From Prorocentrum cordatum (Eukaryota; Sar; Dinophyceae; Prorocentrales; Prorocentraceae), in contig CAUYUJ010000336.1 of NCBI GenBank assembly GCA_963575745.1, positions 376,001 through 419,579 of the forward strand: a DNA stretch of 43,579 nt. The letters run 5' to 3'. The position numbers were made by a program, and so were the translations under genes. The notes beneath the pieces were generated by a model, which made no database searches, had not been told where the DNA came from, and saw nothing but the letters and a program-made list of their open reading frames with translations. Position 1 is the stretch's first letter, and the number at the start of each line of letters is the position of its first letter. Below, one piece after another: positions 28,905 through 39,144 of this stretch.

Positions 28905-29170
28905 AGATGTCTCTTGGATGCGTCTCGGAGCCTCTTGGGGTATCTCTTGGGCGATTATTCGTGGCCTCTTGGGACGCCTTGGGGGTCTCTTGGCGGTCGT
29001 GTGGGGCTCTTCGGCGCTTTGGGTGCCTCGGGTGGGGGCCTCTTGGAGCCGCTTGGGATCCTTCGGGGGGCCTCCTGGGGGCCTCTTGGGGGCCTCTTGG
29101 GGCCATCTTGGGGCCATCTTGGGACCTCTTGGGGCCTCCTGGGCGCTTCTCGGGGCCATCTTGGAGGAGA
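28905..29170. repeat. TCTTGG array, plus strand
   Basis: Most regular at 29037-29165, where TCTTGGGGGCC and TCTTGGGGCCA units of 10-12 bases follow each other directly. The left half is more diverged. Confidence 0.88.
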
Positions 29171-29437
29171 TCGATCAAGCAAGAGGGGAGCTTTAATTAG
29201 GCCCCCCCCCAGGAGGCCAAAATGGGGCCCAAACCCAACTAACACCAATGATTTTGGCTTCTTCGCCGAGGCCGTTTTGGACGCCCTGACACCTCGCGAA
29301 ACCCCTCGTCCAGGTCCAGGGGAGGGGGTATGGGGGATGGTACACCCCTCCCCGAAGGGGAAGAAGGAGGGGTGGAAGAGGAAACGCCCTAAACCACCGA
29401 CGCCCCGAGGGCTGGTGGGATTCAGCAAGACAAACGG
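29171..29437. other. Spacer
   Basis: Contains GGGGAGGGGG-type stretches near 29315-29360 and no gene signal. Confidence 0.4.
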
Positions 29438-29960
29438 GTGCAGCGTTGGGTGAACGTTGCAGAAATTGGCGCGCGTGGAAACGCACAACGCTTAGGACTT
29501 CGCGCGGACTTCAAGCATCCCATGTTCTGGCCACGAGCAAAGGGCCGACAACTAGATGGTGTCCGATCCATGTGCGTCCGCGGCATCGTGCACATTCCGT
29601 CTGCGCACGTTTCCCATAATTTCGAATGGAGAAGTGTTGGCGAGAGCAAAGCCAGAACCCTACACGGCCCAGCTTCCTGGATATCAGTTGTTGAGGTCAG
29701 GGAAAGTAGGTATACCGAGTAATTACAAGTTAGTGGTGCGCCTGACGCTTCACGACGGCGCTTACGACCAGCTACAGACGTTGACTCTTGGTTTGTACGG
29801 CGGTCGAGAAAGGAATGGGCCAAGTGCCATATGAGTACGATTGACCAGCATTTCGCCCCCAAGGGGGCCGCAATGCAAAACGTCCGCGAGTCCATCGGTT
29901 TGGCGAAATATTGTGGCGAATTGTGTGTCATATGATTTTTTCCGTCTGCCGCACTACACG
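29438..29960. other. Non-repetitive stretch, coding status unclear
   Basis: One of few unique-looking blocks. Plus strand: one frame is open 29438-29722 (ADFKHPMFWPRAKGRQLDGV, RGIVHIPSAHVSHNFEW), and the next frame reads NYKLVVRLTLHDGAYDQLQT to 29834. Minus strand: open 29931 to 29422 (169 codons). The plus-strand frames look more protein-like and could be one frameshifted coding remnant. No family was recognised, and I do not choose a strand with confidence. Confidence 0.3.
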
Positions 29961-30250
29961 TAATTCAATATTGATTGTTGGTCGGCCGCCATTCCTGCAA
30001 AGCGGCAGTCGGCGTGCGGCGGCGTGCGTTGCCTTCTGCCCGAGCGCCCAGGCGTATGGCACGTTCGTTTGTTTGTTTGGGACTTCCTGGGGGTAATTAA
30101 GACCCCCTCCTTCCCGAAACATCATGAGTTAAGTTGGGTCCTCGCTTTGAATACGCATTGCCCAGCGTTCTCTCCCCCCCACCCTCCTCCCCCCTCATCC
30201 CTCCTCCCTCCTCCCATACACGGCCCTCACACGCTTCATAGTTACAGAAA
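29961..30250. other. Spacer, no gene
   Basis: Includes a C/T-rich tract at 30165-30220. Confidence 0.4.
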
Positions 30251-30254
30251 AGAT

Positions 30255-31235
30255 CTTCCGAAGGCCCGGGTGGCTGCGTTCGGATACCTGGTCCACACCA
30301 CTGGGACACCCCTCACGCGCTTCGTGGCCCCATGCGGACCCCAACCGAAGGCCCCAGTAGCTGCGTCCGCAGATTTGGTCCACACCGTCCCGGCGCACGT
30401 GGCCCCATGGGGAGCTCCAGCAGAGGCCCCAGTGGCTGCGTCGGCATACCTGGCCCACGCCGTTCCGGCGTACCCCTCACACGTTTCGTGGCCTCATTAG
30501 GAGCCCCACCGAAGGCCCCAGTGCATGCGTTCACTGGGATTCACCGGAGGCCCCAGTTGCAGGAATCGCGTGAATGACCGCGCCCGTCGTCGAACCCCCC
30601 CCCTCACATGTTTGGTGTCTTTTTAGGGGGCTCCACCTAGAGTCCCAGTGGCTGCGTTCGCATACCTGGTCCACACCATTCCAGCGCACCCCTCACACTC
30701 TTCGTGGCCACAGGGAGCTCTGTCGGAGGCCCCAGTGGTTGCGTCCGCATACCTGGCCCACACCATTTCGGCGCACCTCTCACATGTTTCATGGCCCCAT
30801 AGAGATCTCCACCTAAGGCCCAAGTGGATGCTTTCGCATACCTGGTCCACGCAATTCCGGCGCACCTCTCACACGCCTCGTGACCCCATAGAGAGCTCCA
30901 CCGAAGTCCCGGGTGGCTGCATTCGCATATTTGGTCCGCACCATTTCGGCGCACCCCTCACACGTTTCGTGGCCCCATGGGGAGATTCACGGAAGGCCCC
31001 AGCTGCAGGAATCGCATGCGTGGCCGCGCCATTTCCGCACACCTTTCACACGTTTCGTGGTTCCATACGGAGTTCCCATCGAAGGCTTCAGTGACAAGAA
31101 TCAGCCGCGCCCATTTCGGCGCACCCCTCACACGTTTCGTGACCCCATGGGTAGCTCAACCTACGGCCCCAGTGGCAGGGCTCGCATGGGTGACCGCGCC
31201 CGCTTCGCCACACCTCTTGCACGTTTCGCAGATCA
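30255..31235. repeat. 88-bp satellite (~11 copies)
   Basis: The anchor TTCGTGGCCCCAT or a close variant recurs at about 30321, 30396, 30485, 30612, 30701, 30788, 30878, 30966, 31054, 31136 and 31224, mostly 87-90 bases apart. The unit reads GCTGCGTTCGCATACCTGGT, CCACACCATTTCGGCGCACC, CCTCACACGTTTCGTGGCCC and CATGGGGAGCTCCACCGAAG. Copies 1-2 and 3-4 have length changes. The copies near 30530-30570, 31000-31030 and 31180-31200 carry a different block (CAGTTGCAGGAATCGC) in place of GCATACCTGGTCCAC. Confidence 0.92.
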
Positions 31236-31860
31236 GCCGTAACGGTTCACATCCAGACGTAACTTGTCACGGCCGATTTCTGCGACCACATCAGCAACGT
31301 CGTTCCGTCATTAGAATGTTTGGTAGTACCCCATGTCCTCCACGATGGGTTGCATGAGGGCCCCAGTGGCTCCCTCTAGTTAGGGTCACACGAGACATCC
31401 ACGATGGCTCAAGAGGGCTCCCAACATGCCTCCAGGAGGCCCCAAGACCGCCCCAAGGCAGCTCCAAGTGGCCACGGCGCCTCCCAATGACGGCACCGAG
31501 CTCTTGCACGTCCTTGATCAAGGCAGTTCGTGTTTGCATCCTTCATAGATGGGTTGGTGGGGATGCGCGAAGCGCTAAAGACTTGGCAGCGTCCCTCGCC
31601 GCGCGCCCACGGCATCGCCGCCCAAGGTGCAGCCAAGCAGCAGCAACAACGGCTCCTCCCTTCGCCAATTCCATCTCATCACCTACCTTCCTGTGCTTCC
31701 CCATCCTCTTGCTCCATCTCCGTCCTTCTGCTCCCTCTCCGAAGCTCTCGCCGTGGCACTGCGCCAGTGTCGCGCCCGTGGCCGCTCTCGGAGGCGTAGT
31801 GTGCGAGCCTTCGGTTGCGCCTCCTCCTGCCTCCTCATGCCTCTTCACCTCCTCCGCACG
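31236..31860. other. Spacer with a short CCAAGA stretch
   Basis: A small decayed minus-strand TCTTGG-family block lies at 31400-31470. A frame at 31530-31600 reads FIDGLVGMREALKTWQ but then turns low-complexity. No supported gene. Confidence 0.45.
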
Positions 31861-32126
31861 GGGGGGGGAGGGGAAGGGGCAGAGGACGGAGGGAGGAGAA
31901 GACTGAGGCGCGGGGGGTGCGGGGGGTGAAGATGCAGGGGATGGGAGGGCCAGAGGAGGGAGGTGAGGAGAGGACAGGGGGGAGGCGAAGACGGAGATGG
32001 GGGAGAGGGGAGAGGACGGCCCCGGGCAGGGGGGGGGGGGGATGGCGGGGGGCGCTGCGACTGGCGGCGGGGCGGCCCGCGGCGGGGCTGCCCCCGCGGC
32101 AGGGCGGCGGGCTTCCCGCCGAGGTC
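31861..32126. repeat. G/A-rich polypurine tract
   Basis: GGGGGAGGGGAAGGGG-type plus strand with several G runs, the longest near 32030-32040. Confidence 0.7.
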
Positions 32127-32196
32127 CTGCATCTTCACGGACGAGATCGACGCCTACCCGATAGACAAGTTCGTCCAGGGGACCCAGGCAGGCAGG
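32127..32196 (+). CDS. Possible short exon, unknown protein
   Basis: After the purine/GC tract one frame reads CIFTDEIDAYPIDKFVQGTQ, clearly more protein-like than its neighbours. The FTDEIDA block superficially resembles a Walker B line of AAA proteins, but hydrophobic residues expected before it are absent. No clear splice borders. Confidence 0.2.
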
Positions 32197-32202
32197 GCTC
32201 GT

Positions 32203-32660
32203 GTCGACTCCGCAGATTCGATTTGATTCGATGTCGATCGATTCCGATCCCGACTCAATTCGATTGCAGATTCCGATTTGGATCTTTGCTTCTCAATTCA
32301 GGCCTTACTAGCCTGCCGATTTCCGCTCCATCAACTCCTCCCGACTTGGCTGCCGATTTCTGCCGACCCGAGTCGTTTCGATTGCGGGTCCAACGAATCG
32401 ATTCGATTGTGGGTCTCTTGCCCAAGAGACCCTACAGTGTCCACTTCGCTCCGATCGATCAGCTTCGATAGCGATTCTGGCCATCTCGATCCGACCCGAT
32501 TTCGATATTCTGGCGGTCCGATGCGGCCCGATGCTTGCATGACGCTGTTGCGCAGCCTGGTGGAGCCGGTCAGATTTGATTTCGACCCCGTGCAGATGCA
32601 GTCCGATCCGACGCACGTTCCGATTCGATACGATTATCCGATTCGATACTGACGGATTCT
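32203..32660. repeat. Degenerate GATTCGATTC-type sequence
   Basis: GATTCGATT, CCGATTTC, CGATCCGA and TCGATCGATTCC words fill most of the block without a fixed period. A perfect 10-bp hairpin (GGGTCTCTTG at 32411-32420, CAAGAGACCC at 32423-32432, 2-base loop) is inside it. Confidence 0.7.
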
Positions 32661-34326
32661 GCATGATCAGTCATCTCACGAGGCCCCTGTTGGCGCCATA
32701 TGAAAACCATTACGGACGATTGTGTGTGTGTTCGTTTTGCTGTCTTCGGTTGCTTGGGCGGGCCTCAACGGGCCCCAGGGGCCGTCGAAACGCGATCAGG
32801 ATGCGAAACTGGCCTGTCCATTGGGATCTTGAGGGGCCCAGCTCGTGGGGAAAAACATGACGTCGGGGGTATGGGCCCTGCTCATTTTCCTCCTCCGCCT
32901 ACTCCTTGTCCTCCGCCTGCTCTCCCCGCCATCTCCGCCTTCTGACACCTGTCGGGTGCCGGTCGTATCGTTTGACTCGGTCCTGGCCTGTCAACAGCAA
33001 CCCAGAGTTCGTCCATCTCGGGGGGGCCCTAGCGGTATGGTGAGCACACCGTTTGGTGAGTCAGTGGGGATTCGGGGTCGCCGCACCGTTTTGGGACTTG
33101 GGTCGTTCTCTGGGGATGTCTGGGGCGACTTAGGCCTGCGGGATCTCAAAACCGTGCGGTAACGGTCCTTGCGGTGGGGTCTTGAGATCTCGAGTCACAG
33201 CACGGTGGGTGTGTCACCGCACCGTTTTGGGACCCCCAATTGTTGCATGTCCATTTGAGCGACGAAGGAAAAGTGGGTTCGTCTTCGCCGACATTGGCGC
33301 GTAATTTGCCCACGCAAGGTCGTGCCTAAGCGCCCTCGTCTCCAGTTCCGGCCCGCGTAAGCCACCGCGCAAGGTCGCTACGTCATCTTGCGCAAGGCCC
33401 ATTTCTTTTCGTCGCTCGCTTGTTGCTCGGGCTCCTGGCTCCCCCAGCCCATCTCGGCCCCAGTTGTGTTCGAGAGCACCAGGCGGGGTTGAGGGGCGGA
33501 GCGCCGCCGTGCTCGGGGCCGTCGGCGGCACCCGAGTGTGCAGTAAGACTCGAGTTCGTTGGAAATCGGGTTTGCCGACGCTTTTTGACGGTCTAGTTCA
33601 CGTGGGATGTTTGCAGCAGGAGGTCGCGTCAAATCTCGGATTGGGTCTCGTCATTTTCTTGACGGCCCCGTCGGGCCAACCCGAGTCCCCCGAACCCTAG
33701 TCTCACGTCTCCCCGAGCGAGGGATCACCAAGATATAGTGTGGGATCCGTTCGTTGGCGCTGCAAAGCGCCCCCCTCCTTCTCCACAAGACAAGGGGTCG
33801 CCCTCTCGGTCGGTGTGCGCACGGGCTCTAGAAGCGGCTGCCCTGTCGGTACCCGTTGGGCCCCGTCGTCTTTGTCTAAGCTGGCGCGTCGCGCCCTGCG
33901 GCTTGAGCTGTCCCGCGCCAGAGCTACACGAAGTTGGAAGTCAATCGCTGCCTCTCGTTCACAGGTTGGCTTTGCCTGCGCATGTCTTTGAGCGCACGCC
34001 TGCTCGCAGCGCAGAGCAGCGGGCCTGCAGCCGTACATTTCCAGCGTCATGGCGTGTTGTTCCTCTTGCCTGCTCGATCTGCTCTCCGTCCTGCCTCCGT
34101 CTCCTCTTCACCTTCATCATCGTCCGAATCTGTATATACATACGTGTATATATGATTGCCTTCCTTATCGTTGTTCTCCTCCTGCACGATACTCACGCTC
34201 CTTTTCGTTATACTCCTCTTCTCATCCATTTAGTTGCTCCTCCTCTCCCTTCGTCTCTCCTCCCCCTTATCCTCCCCCTCCCCTGTCAGCGGCCTCCCCT
34301 TCCCACTCCCTTGCCCTCTCCGGCAG
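32661..34326. other. Mixed region without a supported gene
   Basis: CACCGTTTTGGGAC occurs twice (about 33083 and 33220), with a near-complement AAAACCGTGCGG at 33149. On the minus strand, 33214-33531 is open and partly protein-like (EMGLAQDDVATLRGGL, RHDLAWANYAPMSAKT) but unrecognised. A short palindromic TATATACATACGTGTATATA lies near 34133-34152, and a C/T-rich tract at 34190-34320 ends in CCGGCAG, an acceptor for the next feature. Confidence 0.4.
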
Positions 34327-34392
34327 AAGCTGTTCGTCGCAGAAGAGTCCAACGTCAACTTGGTGGGTGACGTGGAGGCCTGGCGTGCATCC
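34327..34392 (+). CDS. Candidate internal exon, unknown protein
   Basis: A long pyrimidine tract ending CTCTCCGGCAG is followed by an open frame KLFVAEESNVNLVGDVEAWR. GTGGGT at 34363 is a possible donor, which would leave a 36-base exon; otherwise coding runs to about 34392 before pyrimidine-rich sequence starts again. It is the same strand as the exon at 35057 and may belong to the same gene. Confidence 0.3.
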
Positions 34393-35056
34393 CGCCCCCT
34401 CCCCCGTCACCACCCCTCCTCCCTCCTCGTCCTCCTCCTCCTCCTCATCATCATCATCATCATTCTCTTCCTCCCTCCTGCCTCCCTCCTGCAAACGCCT
34501 ACGCTGATCTGGGGATCCTCCTCCTCCTCCTCCTCCTCCTCGTCTGCCCTCCCCCATCCCCATCGCCTAAGAAGAGGGAGCTGGGGGGAGGAGGAGCGGG
34601 AGGGCGAGGAGCAGCAGGCGCATGAGCACGAGGAAACGGAGGAGGATCAGGAGCAAGCGGAGGGGTAAGGGTGAGCAGGAGGATCAGGACAACGAGTTGA
34701 TGAGGACGAGGGCGGGGAGGAGGCGGAAGACGAGGGGCGGGAGGGGTGCGGCAAGGGGAGAACGCGGAGAATTTTTGGGAGGAGTGCGGGAGGGGGAGCG
34801 GCAAGGGGGGGGTAGGGGATGGGGGAGAGGCTCGGGGAAGAGGAGGGCGACGAAGAGGAGGGCAGCTCCACCTCGCTGTTCCCTCCCCTCCTCCCCCTAC
34901 CCGCTGCCCCTCCCGCATCCTTCCTGTCCATGCTTCTCTTCCCCCTCCCACGCTCCCCGTCCTCCTTCCCGCTCCCATCCCCTCATCCTCACTATGCCTC
35001 GCCCTCCCTCCCCCCGCCCTTCCCTTATTTCCCACCCCTGCCTCCCCGCCCCCGAG
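34393..35056. repeat. Pyrimidine and purine simple-sequence tracts
   Basis: (CTC)n and (ATC)n at 34430-34550, then a G/A-rich stretch at 34570-34860, then a C/T tract at 34870-35050. The last tract ends GCCCCCGAG and works as the 3' splice site for the next exon. If both candidate exons are real, this is a 0.65-kb simple-sequence intron. Confidence 0.6.
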
Positions 35057-35347
35057 GTGCTGGACGGGGGCAGAGCCCTGCAGTTCCGCTTCGACGAGAC
35101 GCTGGCCGTGAACCTCCCGCTCGTGCACCCCAAGTGGTTGGTGAAGGGCACGTGCACCCTCACCAGGGGGGACGATGGGCTGATCACGGCCTACAGGGAA
35201 AGGTCACGCGGCGGCGGCCGGGAGGGGAGGAGGAGAAGAAACAGTTCACCCGGGGGGAGGGACGATGGGTTGATCACGGGCTATAGAAGAAGATCACGCT
35301 GCGGCTGGGGGAGATACGAAGACGAACCAGAACACGAAGAAGAATAA
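35057..35347 (+). CDS. Candidate exon with in-frame duplication, unknown protein
   Basis: After the polypyrimidine tract, one frame reads EVLDGGRALQFRFDETLAVN, PLVHPKWLVKGTCTLTRG and DDGLITAYRE. It is the most convincing coding sequence in the window. The WxVKGTxTL-DGLI pattern recalls the last strands of NTF2-like (DUF2358-type) proteins; this is a weak comparison from memory. A donor AGGTCA at 35203 would give a 146-base exon. Reading on instead, the DDGLITAY block is repeated 90 bases later as DDGLITGY (gac at 35171 and 35261), exactly 30 codons apart, and the frame ends at 35347. Confidence 0.45.
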   Translation: MLDGGRALQFRFDETLAVNLPLVHPKWLVKGTCTLTRGDDGLITAYRERSRGGGREGRRRRNSSPGGRDDGLITGYRRRSRCGWGRYEDEPEHEEE

Positions 35348-36453
35348 GAAGAAGAAGAAGGAGACCGCTAGCCCACGATACCAGCGACTTACTCGTCCTC
35401 GGAGCGCTTCCTGTTAGCTACACGTGATCACGTGCGTTCCTAGCCGAGGGCAGACAGGGCTAGTGGACCTTCACCAAGACATCCGACAAAGGCAAATAAC
35501 ATAACGTTTGGAGCAGGATTGCCTTCGGATGGAGCTGATCACGATACGAAGATCATAGTCACCGATAATGCTCTCGGAGTCCAATCCAGCACGCAGGCGG
35601 TAGGAATGATAGTTCAGGCTCTCAGGTCCCGAAGCCATACTCCACAACATGCCCCTTTCCCACACTGCCGCAGCTACGGGCGCCGATGAAAGGATCTCCC
35701 CCTTCATGTTTCAAAACGGTAGCCCTGGCAAACCACACGCAGGAACGCGGTGGCCTAACGAAGCAGCCATCATCCGCGTCACGCCATGCAGTGCCATGCA
35801 CCCTACCGTCTGTCATGCATCCATCTGATTTGCTTGTGGGGTTCCACGGCGCAGCACGGCGACAAACATTGTAATTCCGTGGTGCATCTTTCCCGAGTGA
35901 GCTGCGGCAAACAACAAGATCTCCAGAGCACGCCGCATACGCAGATTTCCTTGAGCCCGAATGTTTCCAGGAGGCATCGCGGACTGTGACAATCCAGGCA
36001 ACACCTGCAGGATTCCCTGACAAACTGGTCCCCGAGGGCCGCTTCGGTAAACGTCATTCCTTCCGATACCCTGTAGGTATTCTGAGGTACATACGTGAAA
36101 GGGGGTCCATGCTTGGGACATCGTACCATAGTGAAACTGGCGATTACTGTCGTCTGCATCCTTCAAGTCTGGGGGCTTTACCCTGGTGGTGGGTAGTACG
36201 CAGATTCGTGAACATCCACCGCCCCGTCGGCTCTCAACAATTACCCAAACAGGTGTCCTGGATAGTTGCCAGAACATTTTGTCTTGGCAGCGACCATTGC
36301 ATGCAGAACCAGGCAGGGCTGCAGCGCAGATTACTGTGCGCGCCGCGCGACTTCCTGGCGCTCGGTTGTTCAGGAATCTCCTCGTAGCGGTGCAGGTATC
36401 TGGTGGTGATGCACACGGATATTTGCAGCACCCCGCAGTTGCGAATAAGAGTG
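35348..36453. other. Non-repetitive region, no gene assigned
   Basis: Balanced composition. Plus strand: open 35986-36387 (133 codons; GRFGKRHSFRYPVGILRYIR, SLGALPWWWVVRRFVNIHRP). Minus strand: long frames overlap the same bases. No start, splice or domain evidence decides between strands, and I recognise no family. It is the best place in the window to search for a diverged host gene or retroelement. Confidence 0.3.
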
Positions 36454-36815
36454 AGGGGTCGGGCGCGGGGTGGACCACGGGCGGGTCACGGGCGGGTCGC
36501 GGGTGGTTCGCGGGGTGGGTCGCGGGAGGGTCGCGGGTGGGTCGCGGGTGGGTCGCCGGTCGGTCACAGGTGGGTCGTGGGTGGGTGGCGGTCGGGTCGT
36601 GGGTGGGATGCGGGTGAATCGCGGGTGGGTCGCGGATGGTTGGGTGGGTTGCGGGTGGGTCGCGGGTGGGTCGTGGGTGGGTCGCGGGTGAGCCGCGGGT
36701 GGGTCGCGGGTGGGTCGCGGGTGGGTCGCAGGTGGGTCGCGGATGGGTCGCGGGTGAGTCGCGGGTGGGTCGCGGGTGAGTCACGGGCGGGTCGCGGGTG
36801 GTTCGCGGTCCAGGT
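36454..36815. repeat. G-rich 11-bp array
   Basis: Units of GGGTGGGTCGC with variants (GTGAGTCGC, GTGGTTCGC, a few 10- or 12-base units). The plus strand carries many closely spaced GGG runs. Frames read GWVAGGSRVGRG on the plus strand and PATHPRPTRDP on the minus strand without stops. Confidence 0.92.
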
Positions 36816-36879
36816 CGCGAGTGGGACGATCACAACAGCAAACAAACAAGTAATCAAGCAACAGCAACAACGACCACAA

Positions 36880-37330
36880 TATTTTTGAAAGTGTTCGATC
36901 TTACCTGTTCGCGTGCCTTTTAACACGTCGATACCAAACCCGCGATACCCGCTTTCCTCGTCTTCGATCGTACCCCCTTAGTTGTATATCTTTCGTACCT
37001 GCAGCGTGTATTTCGTGCAGTCCCTAAGGCAGGGGAAGATAGGACGGATGGAATAAACGAACAAATGGCAGGTGGGATGCTGAAGCGTGCGTCTTGCATG
37101 AATCGCGAGGAAGTCTCGAGCGATAGCGCCATTCCTAAATAAATCATGAGACAATCCACAGCGAGCGCGTGATTCCTGGGTGTCGAGGGCGCGGCGTCTT
37201 AATAAATTGCGAGGGATTCCCACGCGAGAGCGTGATTCCTGGATACATGTGAAGAGTTCCCGCGCGAGAGCGCGATTTGGGAATACATTCTGAGGAAGTA
37301 TCAGAGGGCAGCCGCTGTTGTCGTAAACCT
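36880..37330. repeat. ~0.7-kb repeat copy 1, body
   Basis: Begins after a CAA-rich stretch with TTTTTGAAAGTGTTCGATCT, runs through CGATACCCGC and TCTTCGATCGTACCCCC to GCGTCTTGCATGAATCGCGA. It then has four sub-repeats of about 40-60 bases built on CGCGAGAGCGCGATTCCTGG. Other copies are at 38560, 41715, 42591 and 43291. Confidence 0.85.
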
Positions 37331-37510
37331 GGGGGCCGGGGGCACAGTTTAGTGACACCTCACTTGTCCTTGCAAAACACAGAGTGCGAGTCCCCGGGAG
37401 GAGAACTTAAATTTCAAACTATACAGTGGTTATCTGGAGGAAGAATCAGTAAAACAAAATGCTTGAGGAATGACAATTCATCAACAGCAACGACAGCAGC
37501 AACACTCATG
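37331..37510 (+). mobile_element. tRNA-like SINE-type segment with CAA-rich tail
   Basis: GGCACAGTTTAG at 37341 resembles a Pol III A box. GTGCGAGTCC at 37384 resembles a B box (consensus GGTTCGANTCC). Start-to-start spacing is 43, as in tRNA genes. About 100 bases later the unit ends in a CAA/CAG-rich tail (37480-37505). The same parts occur at 39145-39265 and 43044-43290. Confidence 0.4.
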
Positions 37511-37619
37511 TGTATGTTTTTCTTTCTTCCCTGCTCGCTGGCCATTCTACACGTATACCTATACGACCACCTTTCGGGTGATAAGGAGATTCTTGGGGGG
37601 GGAGAGGGGGGAACCAACA

Positions 37620-38180
37620 TCTGACTCAATCGATCTCACTATCGATCTCACTCAACGGGACACCACGGGACGCCACGGGACACTTGTCGATCTCACTATC
37701 GATCTCATTATCGATCTTTTCAACAGGACATCACGGGACATCGTGGGACACCTCTCGATCTCATTATCGGTCTCATTATCGATCTCATTATCGATCTCAC
37801 TCAACGGGACACCACGGGACACCTCGGGACACCACATCGATCTCAGTATCGATCTCACGATCGATTTTACTCAACGGGACACCACGGGACACTTGTCGAT
37901 CTCAGTATCGATCTCACCATCGATCTCACTTTTTGGGACACCACGGGACACTTCGGGGCACCACGTCGATCTCACTATCGATCTCATTACCGATCTCACC
38001 ACTCAACGGGACACCACGGGACGCCACGGGACACCTGTCGATCTCAGTATCAGTCTCACTATCTACCGATTTCACTTTTTGGGACACCACGGGACACCTC
38101 GGGGCACCATCTCGGTCTCACTATCGATCTCACCATCGATCTCCGTATCGATCTCACTATCGATCTCACGATCTATCTCA
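37620..38180. repeat. Alternating 12-bp and 10-bp arrays
   Basis: Runs of two to five CGATCTCACTAT-type dodecamers alternate with runs of two to four GGGACACCAC-type decamers, joined by CTCAAC or CTTTTT. About eight such composite blocks of 55-80 bases occur. GATC appears dozens of times. Confidence 0.92.
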
Positions 38181-38515
38181 CTCAACGGGATACCACGGGG
38201 CACCGCGGGACACCGCGAGCCATTGGCGGACGGACGGACGGACGGGCGAGCGGGGGAGAATCATTTGTTTTGACTTCGCCCTAGCAACGGCGGACACCAC
38301 GGGACACCACACACCGTGGGACATTGCGAGCCACCGCCGGACGGGCGGGCGGGGGAGAATCATTTGTCTTGACTTTGCCCTAGCAGCGGCGGAAACCACG
38401 GGACATCACGGGACACCACGGGACACCGCGGGACACCGCGAGCCACCGCCAGACGGGCGGGCGGAGGAGAATCATTTGTCCTGACTTTGCGCTAGCAACG
38501 GCGGGTTCATACCTC
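38181..38515. repeat. ~100-bp tandem repeat (3 copies)
   Basis: GGGAGAATCATTTGTNTTGA, CTTYGCCCTAGCARCGGCGG and GGACACCACGGGACACC recur at about 38252, 38350 and 38463. The unit begins with CGGACGGRCGGGCG. It continues the GGGACACC decamers of the preceding array. Confidence 0.88.
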
Positions 38516-38559
38516 TCGCGCGCCCACGCAACTTCGCCTCGCCCGCACGCACGACACGA

Positions 38560-39144
38560 ACGAAACGAAACGATTTCCCGGTTGGGGGTCTCCGTTCCAT
38601 TGCGATCTCCCCCCCCAACCTCCGATCCCGAACCCTCGGTACCCGCCCTCTTCGTCTTCGATCGTGCCCCCTTGGAGGTGTATCTTCCTTACCTGCCGCA
38701 CGTGATTGGCGCAGCCCCTGAAGCAGGGGAAGAGAGGACGGATAGAAGGGGGAGGGAGAAGGATGGAGCACGGGATGAGCAGGAGAGGGGCTAGGACCAG
38801 AGAACACGTGGCCCATCGGGCACGGAGACCTTAACGGGCGGGTCGAGAACGCGGGCCCAAGCGGCCAGGTCGAGAGGCGTGTTGTTGAAGCGTGCGTCTT
38901 GCATGAGTCGCGAGGAGAGCTCGAGCGATAGCGCGATTCCCAAATAACATGTCGGAAAGGCCAGAGCGAGAGTGTGATTCCTGGGTATCGGGGGCGCGGC
39001 GTCTGAATCAATTGCGATGACGTCCCACGCGAGAGCGCGATTCCTCTATATTGATTGAGGAAGTCCAGCGCGAGAGCGCGATTTTAGAATACATTGTGAG
39101 GAAGTATCCGTCGGGAGCCATCGTTGTTGTAGTGTTGTAGTTCG
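38560..39144. repeat. ~0.7-kb repeat copy 2, body
   Basis: Shares CCCGCCCTCTTCGTCTTCGA, the AGGGGGAGGGAGAAGGATGG block, GCGTCTTGCATGAGTCGCGA and the GCGAGAGCGCGATTCC sub-repeats with copies 1, 3 and 4. Confidence 0.85.

Noticed and set aside
29422-29931. 169-codon minus-strand frame as a gene
   Set aside because: The opposite-strand frames over the same bases look more protein-like; no start context or domain, so strand left undecided.
32127-32196. AAA ATPase Walker B (FTDEIDA)
   Set aside because: Hydrophobic residues before DE are missing and no Walker A or other AAA motif is nearby.
35813-36784. 323-codon minus-strand frame
   Set aside because: Its first third is a reading of the 11-bp G-rich array; the rest is not more convincing than the plus-strand frame.
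37331-37410. Functional tRNA gene
   Set aside because: A- and B-box-like words are present, but acceptor arms do not pair; treated as a tRNA-like SINE segment only.
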